From positions 62,001 to 126,000 of the forward strand of contig NZ_PIPM01000001.1 in the NCBI RefSeq assembly GCF_003987175.1: a stretch of 64,000 nt of DNA, given 5' to 3'. The position numbers were made by a program, and so were the translations under genes. The notes under the pieces were generated by a model. That model had not been told where the DNA came from. It searched no databases and saw nothing but the letters and a program-made list of their open reading frames with translations. Origin of the DNA: Aliidiomarina sanyensis. Its GTDB lineage: Bacteria; Pseudomonadota; Gammaproteobacteria; Enterobacterales; Alteromonadaceae. This document shows, piece by piece, positions 53,426 through 63,215 of this stretch (within the stretch, counting starts at the first letter, position 1; every line of letters begins with the position of its first letter).

Positions 53426-54386
53426 TCTTTGCTTCCATTGTGTCTAAATTGGACAGGGGGGTGAATTGACTGTCGTCCTGTCCTTTAATACGCATTTTAG
53501 CGCCAGCTTCCTGATCGACAGGGAGCACAGCTTGTAATGCAACGACTTCTCTATCATAACGCACTGCGGCCAGGACTGCACCTGCACGTCGCCAGTTCTC
53601 GCCGATTTGAACCTCGAGAACATCATCGGAAGTGGGTAATGCCGAGCAGGTCCCCATCAGCACCGTGAGGCGGCGTTTTGTTTGTCCTTTGTAGTGCATT
53701 CGGGCGACTGTTTCTTGCCCGATATAACATCCTTTCTTGAAACTTATTCCTTTTAGCTTATCGAGGTTTAGTGCCTGTGGAATATGCATTTGTTGCTGTT
53801 CGACAGGTAATAGAGGCCAACCGAGGTCAATTTCCACCGCTTGAGCAGCGTGTTCCGAGTTCTTGGGCATAGAAAACGGGGCAGATGATAGGACAAGGTA
53901 TGCATTTGGATGAAGGCCAATCACAAATCCTTGTTCAATGTGATAAACGGCATGATGTCCAGTCGCCGTGTCTGAGATGGGGAGTGTTCCGATTGAAAAG
54001 AGGTCTCTACAACGCGTTGCTGCGTCGACACCCACACACCATCCAGCGTACCAGCTTGCGCTCTCGTCGGTAAACGTAACTTTGCTAAAAACCCCAAACT
54101 TCTTGAATTGCTCTTGTGTTGTCCCCAGCAAAGATTTGTTGATTAATAACAGATAATCTTCTTGGATTTGGATCAGTCTAAACACACTCCACAGTTTGCC
54201 GGTGGCGTCACAATGACCGCCAGCGACACCGATGGTTTCTGAGACCTGAGCAAGGTCACAGGTGAGCTGGCCTTGCAAGAAGCGCTTTGCATCCGGGCCA
54301 GAAACGCGGAGCACACCCAATTCAGGGTATGGAATAAATGGGATATCAGACCGTTCTGTCAGTAGTTTCGGCGTGGACAACGACAC
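53400..54386 (-). CDS. ygfZ: tRNA-modifying / Fe-S cluster maintenance protein YgfZ
   Basis: Folate-binding protein of the GcvT-like family needed for the activity of Fe-S enzymes such as MiaB. The 328-residue protein (326 in E. coli) has the signature KKGCYIGQETVARMHYKG, with the conserved cysteine of the K-G-C-Y-x-G-Q-E motif. I chose GTG 54386, with AAGGA eight bases upstream, since similarity begins just after it; the frame opens at 54509, which would run into the sdhE promoter region. It is divergent from sdhE, as in E. coli, and overlaps slyD. Confidence 0.92.
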   Translation of the reverse strand: MSLSTPKLLTERSDIPFIPYPELGVLRVSGPDAKRFLQGQLTCDLAQVSETIGVAGGHCDATGKLWSVFRLIQIQEDYLLLINKSLLGTTQEQFKKFGVFSKVTFTDESASWYAGWCVGVDAATRCRDLFSIGTLPISDTATGHHAVYHIEQGFVIGLHPNAYLVLSSAPFSMPKNSEHAAQAVEIDLGWPLLPVEQQQMHIPQALNLDKLKGISFKKGCYIGQETVARMHYKGQTKRRLTVLMGTCSALPTSDDVLEVQIGENWRRAGAVLAAVRYDREVVALQAVLPVDQEAGAKMRIKGQDDSQFTPLSNLDTMEAKNESNHQSR

Positions 54387-54473
54387 GTGAGTTTTCCTTG
54401 TGTGACTGCGTAAAAAATATCGTCTGCATCCTCGTACTATGGCGACGGTGATTGCGGAATTCAAGCAGGGGAG

Positions 54474-54502
54474 TTCGGGATTCTCTGGAAGAGTGATAGA
54501 AT
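54474..54502 (+). promoter_or_regulatory. Possible promoter of sdhE
   Basis: TTCGGG (54474-54479), 17-base spacer, TAGAAT (54497-54502), 52 bases before the sdhE start in the divergent ygfZ-sdhE gap. The -35 is poor, so the call is tentative. Confidence 0.4.
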
Positions 54503-54554
54503 GACGCATTGTGGCTGAACTAGGTTTTTATGATTAACAGAGTAGAGGTAGTCG

Positions 54555-54827
54555 ATGCAGTTCCTGAAGCAATCAGAGGATGCGCTCAAAGATAAGCGAC
54601 GGATGCGATGGGCTTGTCGTCGGGGGATGTTGGAATTGGATGTTCTTTTCGCGCCCTTTGTTGAAGAAGCTTACGATGATCTGGATGAAACGCAACAAGC
54701 AGTATTCCGGCGGTTGCTGACCTGTGATGACCCAGACCTTTTTGCGTGGTTTATGGGGCATAAAGCCTGCCCAGACCCTGAATTGGCCGATATGGTTGCA
54801 TTGATGCTTCGCCGCGTGAAAGTTTAA
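54555..54827 (+). CDS. sdhE: FAD assembly factor SdhE
   Basis: Promotes covalent flavinylation of succinate dehydrogenase and fumarate reductase. The 90-residue protein (88 in E. coli) has the conserved RGMLELD (RGxxExD) motif essential for function and the acidic FRRLLTCDDPDLFAWF segment. AGAGGTAG lies upstream of the ATG. It is divergent from ygfZ and followed by a short ygfX-like gene, the known sdhE-ygfX arrangement. Confidence 0.95.
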   Translation: MQFLKQSEDALKDKRRMRWACRRGMLELDVLFAPFVEEAYDDLDETQQAVFRRLLTCDDPDLFAWFMGHKACPDPELADMVALMLRRVKV

Positions 54828-54844
54828 GCTGTTTTACCGCCCTG

Positions 54845-55165
54845 ATGCTTTATTCGTTTGTCTGGCGGTCCTACTGGCTCCATCAAATCAAGCCGTGGTG
54901 GCCTACTCGGTTGAATGAACGAGGTGGAGGATTCAACGCCTCGGAACAAGAGGTTCAGCTTGAGTCGCCTGCTTTTTTGCTGCCTTGGTGCTGTTTTGTG
55001 CGGGTCCGAGACAAGTCCAGCAAGAGGCTGCATTGGTGGACTCTATGGCGCGGACAATGCGACGGTGTAGCGTGGGCTCGGCTGCGGCGGATTGTCTTAA
55101 CCGTTCGACATCTGCCGCCCGTCGACCAGCCACGGTCGTTATCGGGCGGGAGGCAAGATAGTTAG
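54845..55165 (+). CDS. ygfX: Short YgfX-like protein lacking membrane segments
   Basis: A 106-residue protein following sdhE by 17 bases, in the place of ygfX (cptA). The C-terminal half ([30 protein letters not shown]) resembles the YgfX cytoplasmic domain, in E. coli reported as a membrane protein affecting MreB/FtsZ and paired with SdhE. The two N-terminal membrane helices are not present: the first 40 residues are Trp- and charge-rich but not long hydrophobic. The stop codon interlocks with that of convergent nadB (4-base overlap). Possibly a truncated or diverged gene. Start uncertain. Confidence 0.55.
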   Translation: MLYSFVWRSYWLHQIKPWWPTRLNERGGGFNASEQEVQLESPAFLLPWCCFVRVRDKSSKRLHWWTLWRGQCDGVAWARLRRIVLTVRHLPPVDQPRSLSGGRQDS

Positions 55166-56781
55166 GCCTTATCGTGTCGAAAAAGGGCGGGCTCTAAGAT
55201 GGTTGGTTGGGTCTGCTCGGCAGGGTCCGGATAATCCAACGTGTAATGCAGCCCACGGCTCTCCTTGCGTTGCATCGCACTCTCAATGATAAGCCGTGCG
55301 ACCTGCGCCAAGTTTCTCAACTCAAGCAGGTTATTGGTCACCCGAAAATGAGCGTAATACTCATGGATTTCCTGCTGAAGCAATTCCACTCGGCGAAGCG
55401 CACGCTCGAGGCGCTTTTCGGTGCGCACAATGCCTACATAGTCCCACATGAAGAGCCGCAATTCGTGCCAATTATGTTGAATGATAACCTCTTCGTCTGA
55501 ATTCGAGACTTTACTTTCGTCCCACGGGCGAATGGGGCCGGGAGGCGGAGTTTTACTCATGAGTTCAGCAATATCGCTCGCTGCGGCCCGAGCAAAAACC
55601 ACACACTCCAATAGAGAATTACTGGCCATGCGATTTGCACCATGCAATCCGGTGTAGGCGACTTCACCAATAGCATATAGTCCAGGAAGGTCTGTCCGCG
55701 CATGCAAATCGGTCATTACACCGCCACAGGTGTAGTGCGCTGCTGGAACCACCGGCATCGGCTCTTTCGTAATATCAATCCCGAGGCTCAGGCATTTTTC
55801 GTGGATGGTTGGAAAATGTTGCCGAATAAATTCAGCGGGTTGGTGAGAAATGTCGAGATACATGCAATCTGCACCCAAACGTTTCATTTCAAAATCGATT
55901 GCTCGCGCAACGACGTCACGGGGAGCGAGCTCAGCTAACTCATGAAAGTCTGGCATAAAGCGAGAACCGTCCGGACGTTTTAAGTGTGCGCCTTCTCCTC
56001 GCAAGGCTTCTGTGAGTAGGAAGTTGTGTGCTTTGGGATGATACAGGCAGGTTGGATGAAATTGATTAAATTCCATATTTGCGACACGGCAACCTGCGCG
56101 CCATGCCATGGCGATACCATCACCACTAGCCACATCAGGATTGGATGTGTATTGGTATACTTTGCTTGCGCCGCCGGTGCAAAGGGCGGTGAACTTCGCA
56201 GCAATGCTTAACACCTGTCCATGCGATCGACTCCAAACATAAGCACCGATGCAGCGTCGCTCACCATCGACGTTCTGCTCCGAGATCAGATCGACCGCAT
56301 TGGCTTGTTCCAATACCCGAATATTTGGGTGACTGAGGGTACGAGATGTGAGCGTGCTTTGCACAGCACGACCGGTTGCATCGGCTGCGTGAAGGATACG
56401 GCGGTGGGAGTGTCCTCCTTCGCGCGTCAAGTGAAATCGTGTATTTCCAGCTTCGTCCGACTCTTGATCGAAAGCAACACCGAGGTCGATCAACCATTGC
56501 AAACTGTCTTTCGCCCGTTCGGCGGTGTAACGAACAACGGCAGGGTCACACAACCCAGCTCCTGCCACCAACGTATCGCTCACATGGGATTCAATGCTAT
56601 CATTCTCATCGAATACAGCCGCGATACCCCCTTGTGCATAGTAGGTTGAGCCCTCAGCAAGTGGGCCTTTACTCAGGACGATGACCTGATATGATTCTGC
56701 CAGTTGCAGCGCAAGGGATAGACCCGCTGCGCCGCTACCAATGATCAAAACGTCGCACGTAATCGTAGCGTCAGAAGTCAT
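55162..56781 (-). CDS. nadB: L-aspartate oxidase
   Basis: FAD enzyme oxidising L-aspartate to iminoaspartate, the first step of de novo NAD synthesis. The 539-residue protein (540 in E. coli) has the dinucleotide motif [20 protein letters not shown], the [10 protein letters not shown] segment, the substrate loop [24 protein letters not shown] with its Thr and active-site Arg/His, and [26 protein letters not shown] near residue 385. The ribosome site before ATG 56781 is weak. It is divergent from rpoE with a 157-base gap, the E. coli arrangement. Confidence 0.96.
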   Translation of the reverse strand: MTSDATITCDVLIIGSGAAGLSLALQLAESYQVIVLSKGPLAEGSTYYAQGGIAAVFDENDSIESHVSDTLVAGAGLCDPAVVRYTAERAKDSLQWLIDLGVAFDQESDEAGNTRFHLTREGGHSHRRILHAADATGRAVQSTLTSRTLSHPNIRVLEQANAVDLISEQNVDGERRCIGAYVWSRSHGQVLSIAAKFTALCTGGASKVYQYTSNPDVASGDGIAMAWRAGCRVANMEFNQFHPTCLYHPKAHNFLLTEALRGEGAHLKRPDGSRFMPDFHELAELAPRDVVARAIDFEMKRLGADCMYLDISHQPAEFIRQHFPTIHEKCLSLGIDITKEPMPVVPAAHYTCGGVMTDLHARTDLPGLYAIGEVAYTGLHGANRMASNSLLECVVFARAAASDIAELMSKTPPPGPIRPWDESKVSNSDEEVIIQHNWHELRLFMWDYVGIVRTEKRLERALRRVELLQQEIHEYYAHFRVTNNLLELRNLAQVARLIIESAMQRKESRGLHYTLDYPDPAEQTQPTILEPALFRHDKA

Positions 56782-56841
56782 GATGAATTATCGTTGGTGA
56801 ATGAATTATTTGAATTTTACCGTTGTTACGGACTAATTTGC

Positions 56842-56869
56842 GAACTTTTTCCAAAACCATCGGTCTAGC
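56842..56869 (+). promoter_or_regulatory. Predicted sigma-E autoregulatory promoter of rpoE
   Basis: GAACTT (56842-56847), 16-base spacer, TCTAGC (56864-56869), close to the sigma-E consensus (GGAACTT, N15-17, TCTRA) and to the E. coli rpoE promoter with its TCTAAC. It lies about 70 bases before the rpoE start, so sigma-E probably drives its own operon. Confidence 0.7.
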
Positions 56870-56938
56870 TCTTACAGAGAGCATGCGGGCCCAAAGCAAA
56901 TAGTCAAAGGACGCGGTCACAACAGAGAGTGGGCTCGA

Positions 56939-57520
56939 ATGAGCGAACAGGATATTGATCAACAGCTGGTGGAACGAGTACAGCGCGGTGATCAACGAGC
57001 ATTCGACGTGTTGGTGAAAAAGTATCAGCACAAAATTATGAGCCTCGTTGCGCGTTACGTGAAGCATCCGGGTGATGTTCCGGATGTTGCTCAGGAAGCT
57101 TTTATAAAAGCGTACCGAGCGTTACCGAACTTTCGTGGTGACAGTGCGTTTTATACGTGGCTGTATCGGATCGCGGTCAACACAGCAAAAAATTATTTAG
57201 TTTCGAAAGGGCGGAAGCCGCCTGCGTCAGACATTGATGCACAAGATGCGGAATTTTTGGACAATGGACATGGTCTGAAGGATATCGCTTCACCGGAGAG
57301 CATGCTGCTCTCTGAAGAAATACGGCAAACTGTGATGGATGTAATTGATAGTCTTCCGGACGATCTGAAGCAGGCCATTACGTTACGGGAACTTGATGGT
57401 TTAGGATATGAGGAAATAGCTCAAACCATGGATTGCCCGATAGGAACAGTTCGGTCACGAATCTTTCGGGCGCGTGAGGCCATCGATAAAGTGATTCAAC
57501 CGCTACTGGAACAGGATTAG
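56939..57520 (+). CDS. rpoE: RNA polymerase sigma factor RpoE (sigma-E, ECF)
   Basis: Extracytoplasmic-function sigma factor for the envelope stress response. The 193-residue protein (191 in E. coli) is very similar: MSEQ..QLVERVQRGDQRAFDVLV, region 2 DVPDVAQEAFIKAYRALPNFRGDSAFYTWLYRIAVNTAKNYL, and region 4 LREL DGLGYEEIAQTMDCPIGTVRSRIFRAREAI. It leads rpoE-rseA-rseB-rseC, has a sigma-E-like promoter upstream and is divergent from nadB. Confidence 0.98.
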   Translation: MSEQDIDQQLVERVQRGDQRAFDVLVKKYQHKIMSLVARYVKHPGDVPDVAQEAFIKAYRALPNFRGDSAFYTWLYRIAVNTAKNYLVSKGRKPPASDIDAQDAEFLDNGHGLKDIASPESMLLSEEIRQTVMDVIDSLPDDLKQAITLRELDGLGYEEIAQTMDCPIGTVRSRIFRAREAIDKVIQPLLEQD

Positions 57521-57541
57521 GTAAACTGAGGATACACCCTG

Positions 57542-58156
57542 ATGACAGAAAATCAGAATGAAAAACTGTCGGCACTCATGGATGGCGAACACACTGATGA
57601 TTCGCTGCGTGAGCTCGTGGAAAACGCGAGCCATCGTGAGCGATGGTTCCGTTACCAGCTCGTTAGCGCAATGATGCGTGGTGATGCGAAGCATGGCCAA
57701 CCAGTTGATATTTCTGCCGCTGTATCCGCAGAAATCGCCCGAGCGCCTGCGCCGGTGAGCGAGATTTCTTGGTTCGCAAGTTTGCGGCGGAAATTGATGC
57801 GAGCAGGGTGGATGCGTCCGGCCGCGAACGTGGCAGTGGCCGCAAGTGTTGCCGTCGTGACGGTCGTTGCCGTGCAGAACTTTCAGCAACCAGAAGAGGT
57901 GATGAATCCAGCACCGCAGACACGATCAACGGTAACAGCGCTTGAAACCATGCCGATTGGTGGTGTCGTGAATCCGGTTAGCTTTAACACCGTCCATACA
58001 CCAACCGAAGAACCTGATCTTGGTGTGGAGCGGAGCTTGTTGCAATCATTTATGATGGATCATCAACAGCAATTGCAGTTGAGCCAACAAGATCAGTTAC
58101 TGGAAGGAAACGCTCAATCCGAGCGCGAAACGCCGCGTCAGCCAGATAACGACTGA
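57542..58156 (+). CDS. rseA: Anti-sigma-E factor RseA
   Basis: Single-pass inner-membrane protein that holds sigma-E until cleaved by DegS and RseP. The 204-residue protein (216 in E. coli) has the N-terminal sigma-binding domain (KLSALMDGEHTDDSLRELV, RWFRYQLVSAMMRGD), one membrane helix at about residues 97-117 (AANVAVAASVAVVTVVAV) and a Gln-rich periplasmic end with little conservation. The start is 21 bases after rpoE. RseP, its second protease, is encoded at 36.4 kb. Confidence 0.93.
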   Translation: MTENQNEKLSALMDGEHTDDSLRELVENASHRERWFRYQLVSAMMRGDAKHGQPVDISAAVSAEIARAPAPVSEISWFASLRRKLMRAGWMRPAANVAVAASVAVVTVVAVQNFQQPEEVMNPAPQTRSTVTALETMPIGGVVNPVSFNTVHTPTEEPDLGVERSLLQSFMMDHQQQLQLSQQDQLLEGNAQSERETPRQPDND

Positions 58157-58179
58157 GCGTCATTGATTAGGAACGGTGT

Positions 58180-59208
58180 ATGATGCAAACTCGCAACGTC
58201 ATGCTAGCAGGAGCAGTTCTGGCATGGCTGTGCAGCCTTCCCGCGGCCGCGGGCCAGGCGCAAAGCCGTTTAGAGCCATCAGCTAGTCAAGAGCCGACAA
58301 CTCAATCCACCAGCCCAAATACCGTTCAGCAAGAGCGTGATGGCGCGACTTGGTTCGATCGCATGCAACAAGCGCTGCGGACTCAGAACTTTTCAGCGTC
58401 CCTTGTCCATGTGCAAGGTCAGCGGGTTGAACTATTTCGGTGGCTGCACGGACGCACAGAAGATGGCGTCGAGCTTGAGCTTCTATTTAGCCTCAATGGT
58501 CCAGATATCTATCTTGTGCGCCAAAACCAGCAGGTTTCGTATTTCCACCCCATGATCTCGCCCTATAGTTTGCGTGCTCAGGCCTTATTTGGGCCCATCC
58601 CGACGGCATTCTACGAGAGCTTTGATCGCATCAGCCCATCGTATAGCGCGGTTGCAATGGGCGGTGGTCGAGTTTTAGACCGGCCGGCACAGCACATTCG
58701 TTTAGTTCCGAAAGATCAGCAACGGTTTGGATATTCGTTATGGTTGGATCGCGAAACGGGGATGTTGTTGCGGATGGCCACTGTCGCACCAACCGGAGAC
58801 ATTTTGGAGCAAGTACAGCTCACATCGTTGGACTTCTCCACAGAAATTCAAACCGATCTGTTGCAAGTACAAGATTCACCCATGCCCCCCTTAGTGCGCG
58901 ATCCAGATGCTGGAAGTGCATTGCAGCACGAATGGCGCCAAACATGGTTACCAGAGGGCTTTTCTCGGGTCCGCGCAAACCATCATCGCTTACCAATGAC
59001 AGGTATCGCTGCAGATTACTTTTTATATACCGATGGTATGACGCGAGTCTCTGTGTACGTCTCCCAAGATCCTCGCGCGTCGACAAACCTGCAATATGAG
59101 GGACTCGAATCGTTATATACTCATCGGCACCGTGACTTTAGTGTGACCGTGGTTGGCCGCTTGCCGATGGAGACCCTGCAACGAATCGCCGCTTCGGTTG
59201 CGCGGTAA
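58180..59208 (+). CDS. rseB: Sigma-E regulatory protein RseB (MucB family)
   Basis: Periplasmic LPS-sensing protein that binds RseA and shields it from DegS. The 342-residue precursor (318 in E. coli) has a signal peptide ending about residue 25 (LCSLPAAAG), a low-complexity linker, and the MucB/RseB N-terminal LolA-like domain (ATWFDRMQQALRTQNFSASLVHVQGQ.VELFRW) followed by a C-terminal domain (LPEGFSRVRANHHRL..DGMTRVSVYV). Two adjacent ATG codons (58180, 58183) could start it. It is 23 bases after rseA. Confidence 0.94.
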   Translation: MMQTRNVMLAGAVLAWLCSLPAAAGQAQSRLEPSASQEPTTQSTSPNTVQQERDGATWFDRMQQALRTQNFSASLVHVQGQRVELFRWLHGRTEDGVELELLFSLNGPDIYLVRQNQQVSYFHPMISPYSLRAQALFGPIPTAFYESFDRISPSYSAVAMGGGRVLDRPAQHIRLVPKDQQRFGYSLWLDRETGMLLRMATVAPTGDILEQVQLTSLDFSTEIQTDLLQVQDSPMPPLVRDPDAGSALQHEWRQTWLPEGFSRVRANHHRLPMTGIAADYFLYTDGMTRVSVYVSQDPRASTNLQYEGLESLYTHRHRDFSVTVVGRLPMETLQRIAASVAR

Positions 59209-59219
59209 CGAGCAGAGAG

Positions 59220-59681
59220 ATGATTCGAGAACTCGGAGAAGTGACATCTGTCGATGGCCAGCGGGTCACGATCAAAACCCAACTCAAGCAGGGCTGTGGT
59301 GGATGTAAACAACAGTCTCACTGTGGAGCAGGCTTGCTCTCCAAAGCCTTTCCACAGCGGCGGGGTGAGCTGGACGTCTGGATGGAACAAGCACCAGAGC
59401 CAGGCACGCAGGTTGAGTTGCTCCTGCCGGAACAAGCCATGGTCCGCTTCTCGGTCTGGCTTTACCTTTTGCCTCTCCTTGCCCTTTTCATTGGCGCCTG
59501 GTTCGGCAGCGCGCTTATGTATCACGAGGGGTGGAGTATCCTCTTTGCCACGATCAGTTTTGCCGGTAGTTTTTGGGTTCTGAATCGTTGGCTGCGCAAA
59601 CGAGACGTCCAAGTTCGTGCGTTAATGCAAGTGAAGATTATTGCCCCGAGCAACGTTGATTGTTTGTCGGTCCAAAAGTAA
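59220..59681 (+). CDS. rseC: RseC/MucC family protein (SoxR-reducing system)
   Basis: Inner-membrane protein encoded in most rpoE operons; E. coli RseC belongs to the SoxR-reducing complex. The 153-residue protein has the N-terminal Cys cluster GCGGCKQQSHCG at about residues 26-37 and two membrane segments at about 80-98 and 103-122, separated by a short loop. It starts 11 bases after rseB. lepA follows 67 bases later, probably on the same transcript. Confidence 0.92.
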   Translation: MIRELGEVTSVDGQRVTIKTQLKQGCGGCKQQSHCGAGLLSKAFPQRRGELDVWMEQAPEPGTQVELLLPEQAMVRFSVWLYLLPLLALFIGAWFGSALMYHEGWSILFATISFAGSFWVLNRWLRKRDVQVRALMQVKIIAPSNVDCLSVQK

Positions 59682-59748
59682 GTAAAATTCCCCCCTGATA
59701 TGCAGTCATAAAGTCGGTTCTTGGGAAAGTACCGCAGTTGAGGTGTTC

Positions 59749-61566
59749 ATGAGCCAGAATGGCATTCCAAAGAAGAATATTCGAAATTTCTCCATTATCG
59801 CCCACATCGACCATGGAAAATCGACCTTGTCTGATCGGTTGATTCAGTTCTGCGGCGGTCTTACTGATCGTGAAATGGCGGAACAGGTGCTCGATTCGAT
59901 GGATATCGAGCGTGAGCGCGGAATTACCATTAAAGCGCAAAGTGTGACCTTGTTTTATGATGCAAAGGATGGTGAACGGTATCAGTTGAACTTCATTGAT
60001 ACCCCGGGGCACGTTGACTTTTCATACGAGGTCTCACGCAGCCTTGCAGGCTGTGAAGGTGCGCTTCTTGTGGTTGATGCGGCGCAAGGGGTCGAGGCAC
60101 AGACGCTTGCGAACTGTTATACCGCGATCGACATGGACCTCGAAGTGGTGCCGATTCTCAATAAAATCGACCTACCCCAAGCAGAGCCCGAACAAGTGGC
60201 TCAAGAAATTGAAGATATTGTCGGAATTCAGGCAGTTGATGCGGTTCGTTGTTCAGCCAAGACGGGAATCGGTATCGAAGAGGTTTTAGAACGAATTGTC
60301 CTTCAAATTCCTTCACCTGTGGATCAAGCGGATGATGAAGCGCCTCTGCAGGCGCTGATTATTGATTCGTGGTTCGATAATTATCAGGGCGTCGTCTCAT
60401 TGGTTCGGATCAAGAAAGGTGTATTGCGTGCCGGTGAGAAAATGAAAGTGATGTCGACCGGGCAAGATCACTTGGTTGATAAAGTTGGTATTTTCACTCC
60501 CAAGCAACATGAAACCGGTGTTTTGCGGGCCGGGGAAGTGGGTTACGTTATTGCTGGTATCAAAGACATTCATGGTGCCCCAGTAGGGGACACGTTAACC
60601 CATGCAAAGCGTGCTGCTGAGAAGCCACTTCCTGGCTTCAAGCGGGTTCAACCGCAAGTCTATGCGGGAATGTTCCCAATTTCCTCGGACGACTATGAAA
60701 GTTTTCGGGATGCGCTTGATAAGCTGAGCCTGAACGACGCCTCGTTGTTTTTCGAACCAGAAAACTCCGGAGCGCTTGGGTTCGGATTCCGCTGCGGATT
60801 TCTCGGTATGCTGCATATGGAAATTATCCAAGAGCGGCTTGAACGAGAGTACGACATCGATCTGATCACCACAGCCCCAACGGTCGTATACAAGGTCGAA
60901 ACCACCAAAGGCGAAGTACGGATGGTCGATAATCCAGCGTATTTGCCTGCGGTGAATGAAATCGCAGTGATTAACGAACCCATTGTTGAGGCGCATATAT
61001 TGGTGCCACAAGAGCACGTGGGGAACGTGATTACCCTGTGTATCGAGAAACGTGGTGTCCAAACCAATATGGTGTATCACGGGAAACAGGTGGCTCTGAC
61101 ATACGAGCTTCCGATGGCTGAAGTCGTGATGGACTTCTTCGATCGTTTAAAATCCACGAGTCGCGGCTATGCGTCGCTCGATTACCATTTCAAGCGTTTT
61201 GAACCTTCAGACATGGTCCGTGTGGACATTTTGATCAACGGCGAGCGGGTGGATGCGTTGGCAATGATCCTGCACCGTAGTCAAGCTCAGTATCGTGGGC
61301 GTGACGTGGTTGAGAAAATGCGTGAGTTGATTCCACGTCAGATGTTCGATATCGCGATTCAAGCGGCGATTGGGAACCACGTCATTGCGCGGAGCACTGT
61401 AAAGCAGCTTCGCAAAAACGTTACCGCGAAGTGTTACGGTGGTGATGTGAGTCGGAAGAAAAAGTTGTTGCAGAAGCAGAAGGAAGGTAAGAAGCGGATG
61501 AAACAACTTGGCAATGTTGAGGTCCCACAAGAAGCCTTCTTGGCTGTTTTGAGAACAGGGAAATAA
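59749..61566 (+). CDS. lepA: Translation factor GTPase LepA (EF4)
   Basis: Ribosome-bound GTPase implicated in back-translocation or 30S biogenesis. The 605-residue protein (599 in E. coli) has G motifs AHIDHGKST (G1), [11 protein letters not shown] (G3) and [13 protein letters not shown] (G4), domain II and III, and the LepA-specific C-terminal domain ending [16 protein letters not shown]. An in-frame GTG at 59743 is too close to GAGG; ATG 59749 has a five-base spacer and is preferred. A hairpin without a U-tract separates it from lepB. Confidence 0.97.
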   Translation: MSQNGIPKKNIRNFSIIAHIDHGKSTLSDRLIQFCGGLTDREMAEQVLDSMDIERERGITIKAQSVTLFYDAKDGERYQLNFIDTPGHVDFSYEVSRSLAGCEGALLVVDAAQGVEAQTLANCYTAIDMDLEVVPILNKIDLPQAEPEQVAQEIEDIVGIQAVDAVRCSAKTGIGIEEVLERIVLQIPSPVDQADDEAPLQALIIDSWFDNYQGVVSLVRIKKGVLRAGEKMKVMSTGQDHLVDKVGIFTPKQHETGVLRAGEVGYVIAGIKDIHGAPVGDTLTHAKRAAEKPLPGFKRVQPQVYAGMFPISSDDYESFRDALDKLSLNDASLFFEPENSGALGFGFRCGFLGMLHMEIIQERLEREYDIDLITTAPTVVYKVETTKGEVRMVDNPAYLPAVNEIAVINEPIVEAHILVPQEHVGNVITLCIEKRGVQTNMVYHGKQVALTYELPMAEVVMDFFDRLKSTSRGYASLDYHFKRFEPSDMVRVDILINGERVDALAMILHRSQAQYRGRDVVEKMRELIPRQMFDIAIQAAIGNHVIARSTVKQLRKNVTAKCYGGDVSRKKKLLQKQKEGKKRMKQLGNVEVPQEAFLAVLRTGK

Positions 61567-61569
61567 TAA

Positions 61570-61597
61570 ACAAGGCGCACACACGGTGCGCCTTGTG
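61570..61597 (+). terminator. Hairpin between lepA and lepB, weak or non-terminating
   Basis: Perfect 10-bp stem CAAGGCGCAC / GTGCGCCTTG (61571-61580 with 61586-61595) and a five-base loop, followed by TGTTAACA rather than a T-run. It could attenuate transcription or protect RNA ends after processing; I would not call it a full terminator. Confidence 0.5.
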
Positions 61598-61617
61598 TTA
61601 ACAAACAGGACGCATCC

Positions 61618-62511
61618 ATGACGACCTATTATTTTTCATTGCTGTTGGTATTCGGCACCCTGATTACCGGTATCATTTGGGCCATCGACCACTGGCTTTG
61701 GAAGCCGAAGCGCCAAGCGAAAATCGACGAGGCCGAAGCGAAGAGTGGAGTCAAACTCAATGACGTGCAGGCGCAACAACTGGCGCCTCAGTCTGCCTTG
61801 GCGGACTTTTCTCAAGCGGCATTTCCGGTACTGTTGGCTATTTTAATTCTACGATCGTTTATTTATGAACCGTTTCGAATTCCCTCAGGTTCTATGATGC
61901 CCACCTTATTGGTGGGTGATTTCATCATGGTGGAGAAGTTCCGGTATGGATTGCGTGAGCCAGTAACACGTAAAGAGTTCCTACGAACCGGTCGTCCAGA
62001 GCGCGGCGATGTTGCAGTCTTCAAGTATCCCGTGGATCCAGATATCGACTATATTAAACGAGTGATTGGCATGCCCGGCGATCGGGTCGTCTATCGGGAT
62101 AAGTCATTTATTATCTATGCAGGATGCGCCCCCCAGTGCGAGGGTGTGGAGCCATTGGAGATTGCGCAAACCGAGCAAGAAAATGACTTATTTTTCCGCA
62201 ATCAGATGCCATTGGAGCGCTTTACCGAGACCATCGGAGAGCGAACTTTCGATATCCTTGTCGATCCTTTACGCAATCGTGTGTCGGATGACTTGATGTG
62301 GGATGTTCCCGAAGCGCATTACTTCCTCGTGGGTGATAACCGCGACAATAGCCTTGATAGCCGCTTTTGGGGATTCGTTCACGAGGATAAACTCGTGGGT
62401 CGGGCAACCTTCGTTTGGCTCAGTTTAGAGTTTGAGCGAGATACGTCAAGCTGGCTCCCTCAATGGGTGCCTAGCCGCGTTCGGTTTGACCGCCTCGGGA
62501 GGATTGAGTGA
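61618..62511 (+). CDS. lepB: Signal peptidase I
   Basis: Inner-membrane serine protease that removes signal peptides from exported proteins. The 297-residue protein (324 in E. coli) has two N-terminal membrane helices (about 3-22 and 65-83), the nucleophile S92 in PSGSMMPTL and the general-base K147 in [16 protein letters not shown], plus the box E motif [15 protein letters not shown]. It lies 51 bases after lepA and overlaps rnc by 4 bases (GTGA). Confidence 0.96.
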   Translation: MTTYYFSLLLVFGTLITGIIWAIDHWLWKPKRQAKIDEAEAKSGVKLNDVQAQQLAPQSALADFSQAAFPVLLAILILRSFIYEPFRIPSGSMMPTLLVGDFIMVEKFRYGLREPVTRKEFLRTGRPERGDVAVFKYPVDPDIDYIKRVIGMPGDRVVYRDKSFIIYAGCAPQCEGVEPLEIAQTEQENDLFFRNQMPLERFTETIGERTFDILVDPLRNRVSDDLMWDVPEAHYFLVGDNRDNSLDSRFWGFVHEDKLVGRATFVWLSLEFERDTSSWLPQWVPSRVRFDRLGRIE

Positions 62512-63215
62512 GTTTAACAGCGCAACAACGCAAGGATTTAGAGCAACGGATTGGATATCAGTTTACCGATGTAGCGTATCTTCACCAAGCGTTGACGCAT
62601 CGCAGTGCCTCTGAAGCGCACTATGAGCGGCTCGAATTTCTCGGTGACTCGATTTTAAGCGTGGTAATTGCTGAAGCACTCTATCATCAGTTCCCAAAAT
62701 CGCCGGAAGGGGAATTGAGTCGAATGCGCGCAACATTGGTGTGTGGTTCGATGCTCGCCAAGATTGCGCGAGATTTCGACCTTGGCCGTTTTTTAAACCT
62801 TGGGCCTGGGGAAATGAAGAGCGGAGGGCATCGTCGTGAGTCGATTCTCTCTGATGCGGTTGAAGCAATTATTGGTGCGGTATTTTTGGATAGTAATATT
62901 CAAACTGCACAAGCATTGGTTCGTGCATGGTTTGCACCCCGTCTTGCAGCGATAAAGCCCGGAAATAATCAAAAAGATCCAAAAACCCGTTTGCAGGAAT
63001 TCTTGCAAGGACGCCAGCTCTCTCTCCCGGTATATGAAGTTGAGATGACTCAAGGGCAGGCACATAATCAACGGTTTACCGTGAGTTGCACGGTTGAGAA
63101 TCTTCCCGAGGCCGTACTCGCCACAGGAACCAGTCGAAGAAAAGCAGAACAGGCCGCGGCCTCGAAAGTTATTGAATTGTTGGCGGAACAAACCGGCAGC
63201 AAGGAGTTGTTATGA
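62508..63215 (+). CDS. rnc: Ribonuclease III
   Basis: Double-strand-specific endoribonuclease that processes rRNA precursors and regulatory RNAs. The 235-residue protein (226 in E. coli) has the signature [11 protein letters not shown] with metal-binding E40, E43 and D47, the second catalytic segment [18 protein letters not shown], and a C-terminal double-stranded RNA-binding domain ([22 protein letters not shown]...[16 protein letters not shown]). The start is GTG, overlapping lepB, with GGGAGG upstream. era overlaps its stop by 4 bases. Confidence 0.97.
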   Translation: MSLTAQQRKDLEQRIGYQFTDVAYLHQALTHRSASEAHYERLEFLGDSILSVVIAEALYHQFPKSPEGELSRMRATLVCGSMLAKIARDFDLGRFLNLGPGEMKSGGHRRESILSDAVEAIIGAVFLDSNIQTAQALVRAWFAPRLAAIKPGNNQKDPKTRLQEFLQGRQLSLPVYEVEMTQGQAHNQRFTVSCTVENLPEAVLATGTSRRKAEQAAASKVIELLAEQTGSKELL

